Below, in pieces: positions 34,000 to 42,590 of a stretch of 64,000 bases of DNA (its first letter is position 1; each line of letters starts with the position of its first letter). The DNA lies in NCBI RefSeq assembly GCF_000719095.1, contig NZ_JOEH01000020.1, positions 62,001 through 126,000 of the forward strand. The letters are read 5' to 3'. The notes under the pieces are model-generated. The model was not told the DNA's origin and did not search any database. It was given only the letters and a program-made list of their open reading frames with translations. The translations under genes and the position numbers were made by a program. This stretch comes from Streptacidiphilus jeojiense (GTDB lineage Bacteria; Actinomycetota; Actinomycetes; Streptomycetales; Streptomycetaceae).

Positions 34000-34916
34000 A
34001 ACTGGGATTCCTGACCGCCTGCCTGCCCCAGCTCACCCTGGAGCAGATCGTCCCCTGGGCCGCCGCCCACGACTACGACGCGCTGGAGGTGGCCACCTGG
34101 CCGTCCACCGGGTCACGGGACTTCGAAGCCAGCCACCTCGACGTCGCCGCCCTGGACCAGGACGGCGCCGAGCAGGTCAGGGCACTGTTCGACCAGCACG
34201 GCGTGGAGATCTCCGCCTTCGCCTACTACGAGAACAACCTGCACCCCGACGAGCGCCGCCGCGCCGAGATCGCCGAGCACCTGCGCCGCAACATCGACGC
34301 CGCCGCCCTGCTCGGCGTCCCCTACGTGGGCACCTTCATCGGCCGCGACCCCGGACGCTCCGTCAAGGAGAACATCGCCGTCGGCGACAAGGTGCTGCCG
34401 CCGCTGGTCGACTACGCCACCGAACGCGGCGTCAAGCTCATCATCGAGAACTGCGTGATGGAGGGCTGGCACCCGGACGGCTACCCGGGCAACCTCGCCT
34501 ACTCCCCGGAGCTGTGGGAGTGGATGTTCTCGCTCGGCTTCTACCTCAACTACGACCCCTCGCACCTGATGTGGCTCGGCATCGACCCGGTCGAGGCGCT
34601 GCGCCCCTACGTCGACCGGATCCCGCACGCCCAGGCCAAGGACGCCCAGCTGGACCCGCGGGCCCGCACCCGCTACGGCTTCTTCGGCAAGACCCTGGAG
34701 CGCGACAACCCCTGGGACGTCGGCTGGTGGCGCTACCGCGTCCCCGGCCTCGGCGACGTCGACTGGCGTGCCGTGGTCGACACCCTCTACGAGGGCGGCT
34801 TCACCGGGACGCTCTCGGTCGAGCACGAGGACCCGGTCTGGGGCGGCACCGAGGAGAAGGTCAAGCAGGGCCTGATCGTCGCCCACCGCACCCTGCGCCC
34901 GCTGATCGTCGCCTGA
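33996..34916 (+). CDS. Sugar phosphate isomerase/epimerase-type TIM barrel (first of two)
   Basis: This 306-residue protein is of the xylose-isomerase-like AP-endonuclease-2 fold. Metal-site segments are visible: LIIENCVME (Glu), LNYDPSHLMW (Asp-x-x-His), HAQAKDAQ (His) and TLSVEHEDP (Glu). These are the usual Mn2+ ligands of 3-epimerases, isomerases and related lyases. The coupling to two MocA-type dehydrogenases suggests it acts on the keto-sugar they form. Confidence 0.85.
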   Translation: MKLGFLTACLPQLTLEQIVPWAAAHDYDALEVATWPSTGSRDFEASHLDVAALDQDGAEQVRALFDQHGVEISAFAYYENNLHPDERRRAEIAEHLRRNIDAAALLGVPYVGTFIGRDPGRSVKENIAVGDKVLPPLVDYATERGVKLIIENCVMEGWHPDGYPGNLAYSPELWEWMFSLGFYLNYDPSHLMWLGIDPVEALRPYVDRIPHAQAKDAQLDPRARTRYGFFGKTLERDNPWDVGWWRYRVPGLGDVDWRAVVDTLYEGGFTGTLSVEHEDPVWGGTEEKVKQGLIVAHRTLRPLIVA

Positions 34917-34940
34917 CCCTCCGCGGCCGACCACCTGCAG

Positions 34941-34975
34941 CTGAACCCCTGCACCTGAACCCCTGCACCTGAACT
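34941..34975. repeat. 14-bp tandem repeat (2.4 copies)
   Basis: CTGAACCCCTGCAC occurs twice in perfect tandem, followed by a partial third copy, in the 123-base gap between the two isomerase genes. The number of copies could vary between strains. Confidence 0.75.
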
Positions 34976-35039
34976 CATTGCCCGGATCCGAGCGGTTCCA
35001 CCTCCCTTCCTTCACTGTGTCCCGAGGAGCGCACCAGAG

Positions 35040-35795
35040 ATGACCCACCCCCTCTCCGTCCAGCTCTACTCCGTCCGCGAGCTGATCTCCGACGACCGCG
35101 ACGGCGTGCTGCGCCGGATCGCCGAGGCCGGGTTCGGGGCGGTGGAGCCGTTCCGGCCCACCGACGACCCGATCGGCTTCCGCAAGGTCGCCGACGACCT
35201 CGGCCTGTCCGTCTCCAGCGTCCACGCCATGGACCTGCTCGGCACCGACACCGAGGCCGACGCCGTGTTCGACGCGGCCGCGGTGCTCGGCACCGGCATG
35301 GTCATCGTCCCGGCCGGTATCGCCGAGGAGGAGTTCACCGGCACCGAGGGCCTGACCCGGGCCGCGGACACCCTCAACGCGCTCGCCGAGCGCGCCGCGG
35401 GCCATGGCCTGCAGCTCGGCTACCACAACCACTGGTGGGAGTTCGAGCCCCGGGTGAACGGCCGTCACGCGCTGGAGGAGCTGGCCGACCTGCTCGACCC
35501 GCGGGTCTTCCTGGAGGTCGACACCTACTGGGCCGCCGTCGGCGGCGCCGACGTCCCGCTGGTCCTCGGAGGTCTCGGCGACCGGGTGAAGGCGCTGCAC
35601 GTCAAGGACGGCCCGATCGTCAAGGGCGAGCCGCACACCGCGGTCGGCGCCGGTGCCATGCCGGTGCCCGCGATCCTGGCAGCCGCCCCGGCCGACGCCT
35701 GGCGCATCGTCGAACTCGACAACTGCGCCACCGACATCATCGACGCCATCGCCGACAGCCGCCGCTACCTCTCCGCCCTGGAGGCCCAGGCATGA
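35040..35795 (+). CDS. Sugar phosphate isomerase/epimerase-type TIM barrel (second)
   Basis: This 251-residue protein starts LSVQLYSVRELISDDRDGVL, typical of this fold. Metal-site segments are LGYHNHWWEFE, LEVDTYWAAVGG, ALHVKDG and IVELDN. It differs from the first isomerase in length and sequence, so it is not a recent duplicate. CGAGGAGCG precedes the ATG. Its stop overlaps the next start. Confidence 0.85.
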   Translation: MTHPLSVQLYSVRELISDDRDGVLRRIAEAGFGAVEPFRPTDDPIGFRKVADDLGLSVSSVHAMDLLGTDTEADAVFDAAAVLGTGMVIVPAGIAEEEFTGTEGLTRAADTLNALAERAAGHGLQLGYHNHWWEFEPRVNGRHALEELADLLDPRVFLEVDTYWAAVGGADVPLVLGGLGDRVKALHVKDGPIVKGEPHTAVGAGAMPVPAILAAAPADAWRIVELDNCATDIIDAIADSRRYLSALEAQA

Positions 35796-36901
35796 CCACC
35801 CGCTCCGGACCCGTCGGCGTCGCCCTGGTCGGCGCGGGCGTGATCAGCACCCAGTACCTGAAGAACCTCACCACCTTCCCGGACGTCCAGGTCGTCGGTA
35901 TCGCCGACCTGGACACCGAGCGGGCCAGGACGGCCGCCGAGGAGTACGGCGTCCCGTTCTCCGGCGACCTGGACTCGGTGCTGGCCCTTCCTGAGGTCGA
36001 ACTGGTCGTCAACCTGACTATCCCGGCCGCCCATGCCGCGGTGGCCAGGGCCGCGCTGGAGGCCGGCAAGCACGTCTACGGCGAGAAGCCGCTCGCCCTG
36101 GACCCGGTCGAGGGGGAGAAGCTGCTCGCGGAGGCGGCGACTCGCGGCCTGCGTGTCGGGAGCGCTCCCGACACCTTCCTCGGCGCCGGTCTGCAGAGCG
36201 CGCTGCGGGCCATCGCGGCCGGTGCCATCGGCACCCCGGTCGCCGCCAACACCGCGGTGATGAACTTCGGCCCCGAGCGCTGGCACCCCAGCCCCGAGTT
36301 CCTGTTCCAGTACGGCGCGGGTCCGCTGTTCGACCTGGGCCCCTACTACCTGACCGCACTGACCGCGCTGCTGGGACCGGTGGCACAGGTCGCCGCGACG
36401 GCCAGGCAGGGCCGGGCCGAACGGGTCATCGGCTCGGGCCCGAGGGCCGGCACCGGCTTCGCGGTCGAGGTGCCTACCCACGTCACGGCACTGCTGGACT
36501 TCGAGCGCGGCGCCACCGCGGCTACCACCTTCAGCTTCGACTCGGCGCTGCCCCGGATCCAGTTCGAGGTCACCGGAACCGAGGGGACCCTGGAGATCCC
36601 GGACCCCAACACCTTCGACGGGGTGCTGCGGGTGCGCGGCGGCGCCGACGAGGACTGGCGTGAGCTGCCGGTCGGCGGGACCACCGCGGGACGCGGCATC
36701 GGCGTCCTGGACATGGCCCGCGCCCTGCGCACGGGCGACCCGCACCGCGCCTCCGGCGAGCTGGCCCAGCACGTCCTGGAGACCATGGCCGCAGTCACCG
36801 AATCCGCCGCCGCGGGCGCCTTCCGCGGCGTCAGCTCCCGCTGCGAGGCGCCCGAACCTTTGGCGGAGAGCTGGTCCCCTCTTGAGGCCACGCTGGGCTG
36901 A
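35792..36901 (+). CDS. Gfo/Idh/MocA-family oxidoreductase (second)
   Basis: This 369-residue dehydrogenase has the dinucleotide fold VALVGAGVISTQYLKNL, the EKP motif in HVYGEKPLALD, and the substrate-site segment GPLFDLGPYYLTALTALLG. It is only distantly similar to the first dehydrogenase of the operon. The pair could oxidise and then re-reduce a sugar, with the isomerases acting between. It is the last gene; a long inverted repeat follows. Confidence 0.87.
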   Translation: MTTRSGPVGVALVGAGVISTQYLKNLTTFPDVQVVGIADLDTERARTAAEEYGVPFSGDLDSVLALPEVELVVNLTIPAAHAAVARAALEAGKHVYGEKPLALDPVEGEKLLAEAATRGLRVGSAPDTFLGAGLQSALRAIAAGAIGTPVAANTAVMNFGPERWHPSPEFLFQYGAGPLFDLGPYYLTALTALLGPVAQVAATARQGRAERVIGSGPRAGTGFAVEVPTHVTALLDFERGATAATTFSFDSALPRIQFEVTGTEGTLEIPDPNTFDGVLRVRGGADEDWRELPVGGTTAGRGIGVLDMARALRTGDPHRASGELAQHVLETMAAVTESAAAGAFRGVSSRCEAPEPLAESWSPLEATLG

Positions 36902-36906
36902 GGACG

Positions 36907-37041
36907 GACGTCGGCTGCGGACCGTAGTGGGTTTGTCGCGCAGTTCCCCGCGCCCCTTGGGGTCTGCAACTGGCTCAGTTGCAATCAGCTGGGGGCGCGG
37001 GGAACTGCGCGGTCAACCATCTACGGTCCGCAGCCGACATC
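36907..37041. repeat. 135-bp imperfect inverted repeat with nested hairpin (dispersed intergenic element)
   Basis: Arms of about 51 bases (36907-36957 and 36991-37041) pair with few mismatches. The loop itself holds a TGCAACT/AGTTGCA hairpin (36965-36983). The arms contain the CGCGCAGTTCCCCGCGCCCC sequence common between genes in Streptomyces genomes; another copy is at 56931. Lying between convergent genes, it probably ends transcription in both directions. Confidence 0.8.
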
Positions 37042-37048
37042 CCCCGGG

Positions 37049-37471
37049 CTACCCCCGTTCGGCGTGAGCCACCAGCGCTGCCATGGTGTCGGGCCAGTCC
37101 GCAGTGATGCCCGGACCCATCTCGGGGCCGAGCTCGTCCGCGTCCGGGCCGACGATCTCCATGCTGTAGACGACGCGGATGCGCTGGGCGTCGATCGGCT
37201 CGATCGTGTGGTTGGTGCGGAAGACGTTCTCGCCGAAGTGCGCCTCGTCGACGAAGGACTGGTTCTCCTCCGTCGCCGCGATCCGCATCTCGATCGGCTC
37301 GTCACCGGGCGGCGTCATGATGATGGTCGACCCCGCCGCGAACGGCCCCCGCAGCTCGACCTTCTCGATCTCCGCGTTCCAGGAGCCCCAGTTCGCCACA
37401 TCGGCCCACAACCGCCAGATCGCCGCGCGGTTCTCGGCGCCGGTCTCCACGCTGTGCTCGTACGTCCACAT
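37049..37471 (-). CDS. SRPBCC-family protein
   Basis: This 140-residue single-domain protein of the START/Bet v1 fold begins WTYEHSVETGAENRAAIWRL and continues DVANWGSWNAEIEKVEL, the pattern of polyketide cyclase/dehydrase-like SRPBCC proteins. It ends PDTMAALVAHAERG. It should bind a small hydrophobic ligand, which is unknown. Its promoter area contains a perfect palindrome. Confidence 0.75.
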   Translation of the reverse strand: MWTYEHSVETGAENRAAIWRLWADVANWGSWNAEIEKVELRGPFAAGSTIIMTPPGDEPIEMRIAATEENQSFVDEAHFGENVFRTNHTIEPIDAQRIRVVYSMEIVGPDADELGPEMGPGITADWPDTMAALVAHAERG

Positions 37472-37495
37472 CTGCGGTCTCCCCGTGGTCGGTGT

Positions 37496-37507
37496 CTGTG
37501 CGCACAG
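37496..37507. promoter_or_regulatory. Palindrome and -10 box upstream of the SRPBCC gene
   Basis: CTGTGCGCACAG is a perfect 12-bp palindrome 25 bases before the ATG. On the minus strand TATAGC lies immediately upstream and may be a -10 box. The binding protein is unknown; SRPBCC genes are often paired with ArsR regulators, but none is here. Confidence 0.4.
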
Positions 37508-37543
37508 GCTATAGCGACCGCACGGTCCCTGACGGAGCTTCAG

Positions 37544-39094
37544 TCACTCGCCCCCAGCAGGGCCGAGCAGCGGCAGGACCGGGATGGTGTGGTCCTGCCA
37601 GATCAGGCGGGAGGTCTCCTCCGGGTAGGCGGTGACCACCGGCTCGGCGTCGAAGACCTGAACCAGCCGCTGCCCGGTGTCGTACCCGGGCCAGCCGGGG
37701 TCTCCGTGCGCGGCGAACGCCGCCCAGGCGGCCCGCATGCGGGCCGACAGCGACTGCGCCTCGGCAGGCGGGCCCGCCCCGATCAGCGCGGCAGGATGGC
37801 CGCGGTCCAGATTGCCGAAGACCAGCGGCACGTCCAGACCGTGGCAGGCACCCATGACGCCGCCTATGCCCGGGGCGGGCCAGGCGAGCTCGTACACATG
37901 GACCCGGCCGCCGGCGGCGGACTGCTCCTCCGCGAGGCGGAGGCTCGGCATGCGGAACGCCCAGTCGGAGTTGACCAGCTCGTACAGCTGCTCAGGGCCG
38001 GCATCCGGACAGCCGTCCCGGTACCGCTGCGCGCCGTCGCTGCCGGGGGCGAAGACGCGCAGGGCGGTGGCAGCCTGATCCTCCGTCACCTGGCCGAGCA
38101 GCCCTTCGAGCGCGGTGAACAGCCGCTGCTCGTCCCGGGTGTGGCCGACGAGCAGCGCGATGTCCCGGCCGGCACCGTCGGCCAGGGCCTGCCAGGGGGT
38201 GACCGGCAGCTCCGCGCCGCCGACAACCGGTGAGAAGAGGATCGCCCGGTGCGCGATCGGACCCCAACGACCGGCCCACTGGGCCGACTTGGCGCCCACC
38301 GCGTCACCTGCGGCGGACAGCCGGGACGGGTCCACCCCGGACAGCTCGGCCGCGGTGGGCCGCAGCCCCAGCTCCGCGCCGCACGCGGCGGCGATGTCGG
38401 CGGCGAGCTCCGGTGCGAAGAAGGTCCCCTGCACGCTCTGGGCGACGGCCCGGCCGAAGAGCCCGGACGCGCCCGGCATGGCGAGCAGTGCCGCGACCGA
38501 TCCGCCGCCCGCCGACTCTCCGAAGACGGTGACGTTGTCCGGGTCGCCGCCGAGGGCCCGGATGTTGTCCCGGACCCACTCCAGCGCGGCGACCTGGTCG
38601 AGCAGGCCGCGGTTGGCGGGCGCGCCCTCGAAGTACCCGAAGCCCTCCAGGCCCACCCGGTAGTTGAAGGTCACCACGACCACGTCGCCCTCGCCGGCCA
38701 GGCGCCCGCCGTCGTACTCGGGAAGTCCGGACGTTCCGATGGTGTAGGCGCCGCCGTGGATCCACACCAGAACCGGCAGCCCCGCGCCGGGGCCCGGATC
38801 CGGCGACCAGACGTTGACGGTCAGCCAGTCGCAGTCCGCTGCGTCCCGCGACATCGCGTCCATGCCGAAGGCACCGCCCTGCGGGGGCGGTGGCCCGAAC
38901 GACACCGCCTCGCGTACCCCGTCCCAGCCCTGCACCGGCCGGGGCGCGGCGAAACGCAGCGGTCCGACCGGCGGTTCGGCGAAGGGGACACCGCGGAAGA
39001 CTGCGACACCACCCTCCCGACCGCCTTGCAGCGCCCCGGCCGCCGAGCGGACCTCGGGCCGGGATCCGGACCGCTCGGACGCGGCATCGCTCAT
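37544..39094 (-). CDS. Type B carboxylesterase/lipase
   Basis: This 516-residue alpha/beta hydrolase has the nucleophile elbow GESAGGGSVAALL. The early segment FRGVPFAEPPVGPLRF is typical of carboxylesterases and para-nitrobenzyl esterases. The oxyanion-hole region VWIHGGAYTIG and a late catalytic His in GACHGLDVPLVFG are also visible. No signal peptide is present, so it is cytoplasmic. AGGGAG precedes the ATG by 6 bases. The substrate is unknown. Confidence 0.88.
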   Translation of the reverse strand: MSDAASERSGSRPEVRSAAGALQGGREGGVAVFRGVPFAEPPVGPLRFAAPRPVQGWDGVREAVSFGPPPPQGGAFGMDAMSRDAADCDWLTVNVWSPDPGPGAGLPVLVWIHGGAYTIGTSGLPEYDGGRLAGEGDVVVVTFNYRVGLEGFGYFEGAPANRGLLDQVAALEWVRDNIRALGGDPDNVTVFGESAGGGSVAALLAMPGASGLFGRAVAQSVQGTFFAPELAADIAAACGAELGLRPTAAELSGVDPSRLSAAGDAVGAKSAQWAGRWGPIAHRAILFSPVVGGAELPVTPWQALADGAGRDIALLVGHTRDEQRLFTALEGLLGQVTEDQAATALRVFAPGSDGAQRYRDGCPDAGPEQLYELVNSDWAFRMPSLRLAEEQSAAGGRVHVYELAWPAPGIGGVMGACHGLDVPLVFGNLDRGHPAALIGAGPPAEAQSLSARMRAAWAAFAAHGDPGWPGYDTGQRLVQVFDAEPVVTAYPEETSRLIWQDHTIPVLPLLGPAGGE

Positions 39095-39316
39095 GACGCA
39101 CTCCCTGTACGGGCACCTGGAGGTCGATCGCAGGAGCCGCCGTCCCCCCGGACCCGTGGATCATCCCGCCGCCTCCCGGTGCACGCCAGCCATTTATCCG
39201 GCGCGGCGCGCTACTGTTGGGTCACCGAGGGCTTTTCGCGCGTTGCCGGCTGGGTGGCGTCGTCTCCGGCGAGCGACGACACCGGGCGCTCATCGGCCCG
39301 GGGACAGGTCCGCGAC
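39095..39316. other. Divergent gap between esterase and DUF5994 genes
   Basis: The only candidate signal is TACTGT at 39212-39217, a possible -10 box for the rightward gene, leaving a leader of about 95 bases. Confidence 0.3.
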
Positions 39317-39766
39317 GTGACCACCATCAGCATTTCCCCTGAAGCCGACCCGGTCCTGCCGCTGTCCCAGGGCGTGCGGCTGGAACTCAAGCCGGCAAGT
39401 CGGATCCGGGGCCGGGTGGACGGCGCCTGGTGGCCCCGGTCCCGGGACATGGCCCAGGAGCTCCCGCCGCTGGTCGAGGTACTGGACCGGGTATGGGGAC
39501 GGATCACCCGGGTGACCGTGCACGAGGGCATGTGGCCTGACCTGCCCTCCAGGGTCCCGGTCGGCAGGCGGATCGTGCGCCTGGGTTGGTTCGACACCGA
39601 GCAGGAGCAGGCCGACCTCTCCCTCTTCTCCTACCAGGTGGGCCGCTGGAACCTCCTGGTCATCCCGCCCGAGTGCGATCCCGCCCGCGCGGCCCTGCTG
39701 ATGGCGGCGGCCACCGATGTGCACAACCCCGCCGGCGCTGACGCCCTCCTCACCGCAGCGGGGTGA
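39317..39766 (+). CDS. DUF5994-family protein
   Basis: This 149-residue soluble protein contains GRVDGAWWPRSRDMAQELPPL, then IVRLGWFDTEQEQADL and LLVIPPECDPARAALLM. This is the pattern of the actinobacterial DUF5994 family, whose function is unknown. The last 17 bases overlap the 3' end of the convergent PARG-like gene. Confidence 0.72.
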   Translation: MTTISISPEADPVLPLSQGVRLELKPASRIRGRVDGAWWPRSRDMAQELPPLVEVLDRVWGRITRVTVHEGMWPDLPSRVPVGRRIVRLGWFDTEQEQADLSLFSYQVGRWNLLVIPPECDPARAALLMAAATDVHNPAGADALLTAAG

Positions 39767-40598
39767 CCTGAGCATCGGCGAACGCCTCGCGGAACGCCTC
39801 ACGGTTGGCGGACGGCGAGGCGCGGTCCCGGACGGCGAAGACCACCTCGTCGAAGGCCGACCGGAGCTCCGCGCCCGGGACCAGCAGATCGCGGAAGGCG
39901 GAGGCGACCTCCGCCGGGTCGTTGGCGAACACCCCGCAGCCCCAGGCGCCGAGCACCAGCCGCCGCACCCGGTGGTGCGCGGCGACCGCGAGGACCCGTG
40001 CCGCCCGCCGGCGCAGCACCGCCCGGATCTCCGCGCCGGCACCGGGGCTGCGCCGCAGCACCTGGCCGGCGTTGGGCGCAGGAGAGGTCAGGAAGGAGAC
40101 CGGGAACGGCTCGGCCAGCAGGCCGCCGTCCTCATCGCGGATCACCGGCACGCCGGGCGACCAGATCACCCGGTCGCTGTAGAGCAGGTCGTCGGAGGCC
40201 CGGTGCGCCGCGTAGTACTCCGGGGCCTGCAGCAGGCAGTGGTACAGCAGCGCATGCCGGCACAGGTCCTCCTCCTGGGCCTTGGCCCCGCGCAGGTACC
40301 CGCCGCCGGGGTTGCGCGCGGAGGCGAAGTTCAGCACCGCGATCTCGCCCGGTCCCGCCCGGAACAGCCGCTGCGCCGCGGCCAGGCTCCCCTCGGCGGT
40401 CACCTCGATCCGGGGCCCGCCGCCGTCCGCGTGCTCCAGAACGTCAAGTGGCTCCTCGGGGGAGTAGCACCGGGTCCCCTCGGCCGCGGCTGCCAGGGCG
40501 GGGCCCACCGGAACCGTCCGACCGTCGGCTGCCCGGTACTGCCCGGCTGCTGCGATCTCCTCGTTGACCGTCGCGTACTGACGGAGTCTGCTGCTCAC
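39750..40598 (-). CDS. TIGR02452-family protein, bacterial poly(ADP-ribose) glycohydrolase-like
   Basis: This 282-residue macrodomain-type protein carries the signature NFASARNPGGGYLRGAKAQEE, the GGG-X(n)-QEE loop that in bacterial-type PARG enzymes binds and cleaves ADP-ribose polymers. It also has VIWSPGVPVIRDEDG and LVLGAWGCGVFANDP, typical of TIGR02452. It probably removes ADP-ribose from proteins or nucleic acids. It starts at GTG 40598; minus-strand TAGCGT (40612-40607) lies 8 bases upstream, so it may be nearly leaderless. Confidence 0.82.
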   Translation of the reverse strand: MSSRLRQYATVNEEIAAAGQYRAADGRTVPVGPALAAAAEGTRCYSPEEPLDVLEHADGGGPRIEVTAEGSLAAAQRLFRAGPGEIAVLNFASARNPGGGYLRGAKAQEEDLCRHALLYHCLLQAPEYYAAHRASDDLLYSDRVIWSPGVPVIRDEDGGLLAEPFPVSFLTSPAPNAGQVLRRSPGAGAEIRAVLRRRAARVLAVAAHHRVRRLVLGAWGCGVFANDPAEVASAFRDLLVPGAELRSAFDEVVFAVRDRASPSANREAFREAFADAQVTPLR

Positions 40599-40659
40599 GT
40601 CGGCCCACGCTAGGTGACGGTGTGGCAGCTGGGAAAGCCGATTTCGGCCGACCCGGGGC

Positions 40660-41600
40660 TCAGCGCAGTGCCGGTAGTTCCAGTCGCAGCGTGCCGGCGT
40701 CGGCGTCGAGTACGGCGGGGATGCCCAGTGGGACGGTCAGGCTGGTGGGGCTGTGGCCGAAGCCCAGTTCCCAGACCATCGGGATGCCCAGCGGGCCCAG
40801 GCGCTCCAGCATCAGCTGCCGGATCCGGTCGGGGGAGGGGCGGCAGTCCTGCCAGGACCCCAGCGCGATGCCGGCCACCCCGGCCAGGGCGCCGGAGCGC
40901 AGCAGTTGGGTGAGCAGCCGGTCCAGCGCGTAGAGGTCCTCGTCCACGTCCTCCAGCAGCAGGATCGCGCCTTCGAAGCCCGGCCGCGCGAAGGGGGTGC
41001 CGCGGTCGGCGGCCAGCAGGGTGAGGCAGCCGCCGGCGGTGACGCCGGTGGCCCGGCCGGGCAGCAGGCACTCGGCGGTGGGGAGGTGAGCAGCTGCACC
41101 GTCTCCGGTTCGAACAGGGTCCGGCGCAGCCCCTCGGCGGTGGCCGGGTCGGCCCCGAACACCGCTGCGGCGGCCATCGGCCCGTGCAGTGTGGACAGCC
41201 CGAGCCGGACCGCGAACGCCTCGTGAAGAGCCGTCACATCGCTGTAGCCGACGAAGACCTTGGGCTCGGCCTGGGCCGCCATCGCCGACCAGTCGAGCTG
41301 GTCGACGATCCGCTGCGCACCGTAGCCGCCGCGCGCGCAGACCACGGCGGCGATCCCCGGGTCCAGCCAGGCCTTCTCCAGGTCGGCGGCGCGGCCGGCG
41401 TCCGGGGCGGCGAGGTAGGGCAGCTCCGGGTGGCCGGCCAGCACGCTCGGCATCACCTCGACCGGCAGCCCCCAGGACTCCAGGATCGACACCCCGCGCT
41501 CCAGCCGCTCCGGGACCAGACCGCCGGACGGTGCGACGACGGCGACCCGGTCCCCGGCGGTGAGCCGGCGCGGACGCTGCAGGGGTTGGACCTCGGACAC
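40660..41600 (-). pseudogene. S66 peptidase (LD-carboxypeptidase/MccF-like) with a frameshift
   Basis: From 41600 one frame encodes a normal S66 N-terminal half: GDRVAVVAPSGGLVPER, ARGGYGAQRIVDQLDW and the nucleophile region FVGYSDVTALH. Near 41080-41083, in a run of four G (C on the coding strand), homology passes to another frame. That frame gives TAECLLPGRATGVTAGGCLT, ILLLEDVDEDLYALDRLLTQ (Glu) and GFGHSPTSLTVPLG (His), ending at 40660. All three catalytic residues survive across the two frames. One lost base would explain it, either a real mutation or a sequencing error. Confidence 0.75.
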
Positions 41601-41637
41601 GGCTTCAGCTCCCGGTGCGGTGATCGCGGCGAAAACG

Positions 41638-42372
41638 TCACCGTACCCTGCGGCCGGTGCCGGAACGCCTGCGCATCGCGTCCCACCGGCGCTGCCACCA
41701 GTGCCGGTGGTCCGGGTGCATCCGCAGCGAGAGCTTCCGCCCCAGCGGCAGGTAGCCGATCACCGCACCGACCGCGGCGAGGATCACGTCGTCGATGTCG
41801 AAGGAGCGCCCCTCGACGAAGAAGTGCTGTCCGAGCTCCAGCAGCAGCACCACGAACGAGCAGATCAGCACCGTGCGGAGCAGGCCGCGGGTGCGCGGCG
41901 AGATCACCGGCAGCAGCAGGCCGAAGGGGACGCCGATGAGGATGTTGCCGCCGATCTGCAGCAGCGCCTGGCGGACCGACGGCTGGTCCAGGTAGAGCCG
42001 GATCGACGTACCCGGGTGCAGATTGGTGTGGGCGATGCCCACCGACGCCGGGGAGGGCGTGAGCGTCAGCTTGACGATCACCGCGCCGCACACCGCGAGG
42101 CCGAGCAGCGCCACGGTGCCGACGACCGCCCGCAGCAGCCGCGCCCCCAGGCTGCGGGCCTTCCGGGTGCGGGGGAGGGCGCGGGGCGCCTTCTCGGCCG
42201 CCGGGGCGCTCGGCTGCTTCTTGGGGAGCGCCGGGCTCCGCCGACGGAACAGGTCCCGCCCGGGCATCGCTGACGCCACCCGCCGGACACGGCCTTTGCC
42301 CCCGCCCCCGCCCTTGTCCCCGCTCCTGCCCCCCGAAGTCACGTCCCCCACCGCCGCGACCGTGCGACCCAT
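41638..42372 (-). CDS. VanZ-family membrane protein
   Basis: This 244-residue protein has a basic, glycine-rich 75-residue N-terminal tail, then four to five membrane helices. It shows the VanZ signatures NILIGVPFGLLLP, LLELGQHFFVEGRSFDIDD and LAAVGAVIGYLPLG. VanZ proteins are linked to low-level teicoplanin resistance, but most are of unknown role. ATG 42372 has GAGGAGG 7 bases upstream, which supports the long N-terminus. Confidence 0.82.
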   Translation of the reverse strand: MGRTVAAVGDVTSGGRSGDKGGGGGKGRVRRVASAMPGRDLFRRRSPALPKKQPSAPAAEKAPRALPRTRKARSLGARLLRAVVGTVALLGLAVCGAVIVKLTLTPSPASVGIAHTNLHPGTSIRLYLDQPSVRQALLQIGGNILIGVPFGLLLPVISPRTRGLLRTVLICSFVVLLLELGQHFFVEGRSFDIDDVILAAVGAVIGYLPLGRKLSLRMHPDHRHWWQRRWDAMRRRSGTGRRVR

Positions 42373-42553
42373 TGACCGGCCTCCTCTTGGTTCCTCGGTG
42401 ACGCTCCGCCCCGCGGGTGCGTCTACCCGAAGCGGTCACCTTCATGTCGGCAGTGGCCGTCGTCATCCCGCTGATCCCGGGCTCCGGGGAGACCTTCGTC
42501 ACCCATAAGTGTTACAAGTGCTGACGGCATATTCACCCGGCCCGTTCGCCAAC

Positions 42554-42559
42554 TACAGT
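42554..42559 (+). promoter_or_regulatory. -10 box upstream of the STAS gene
   Basis: TACAGT lies 31 bases before the GTG at 42591. The TGACGGCAT stretch around 42522 shows no clear -35 match. Confidence 0.35.
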
Positions 42560-42590
42560 GAGGATCCATTCCGTTGGGGGAGGTGGGCTG

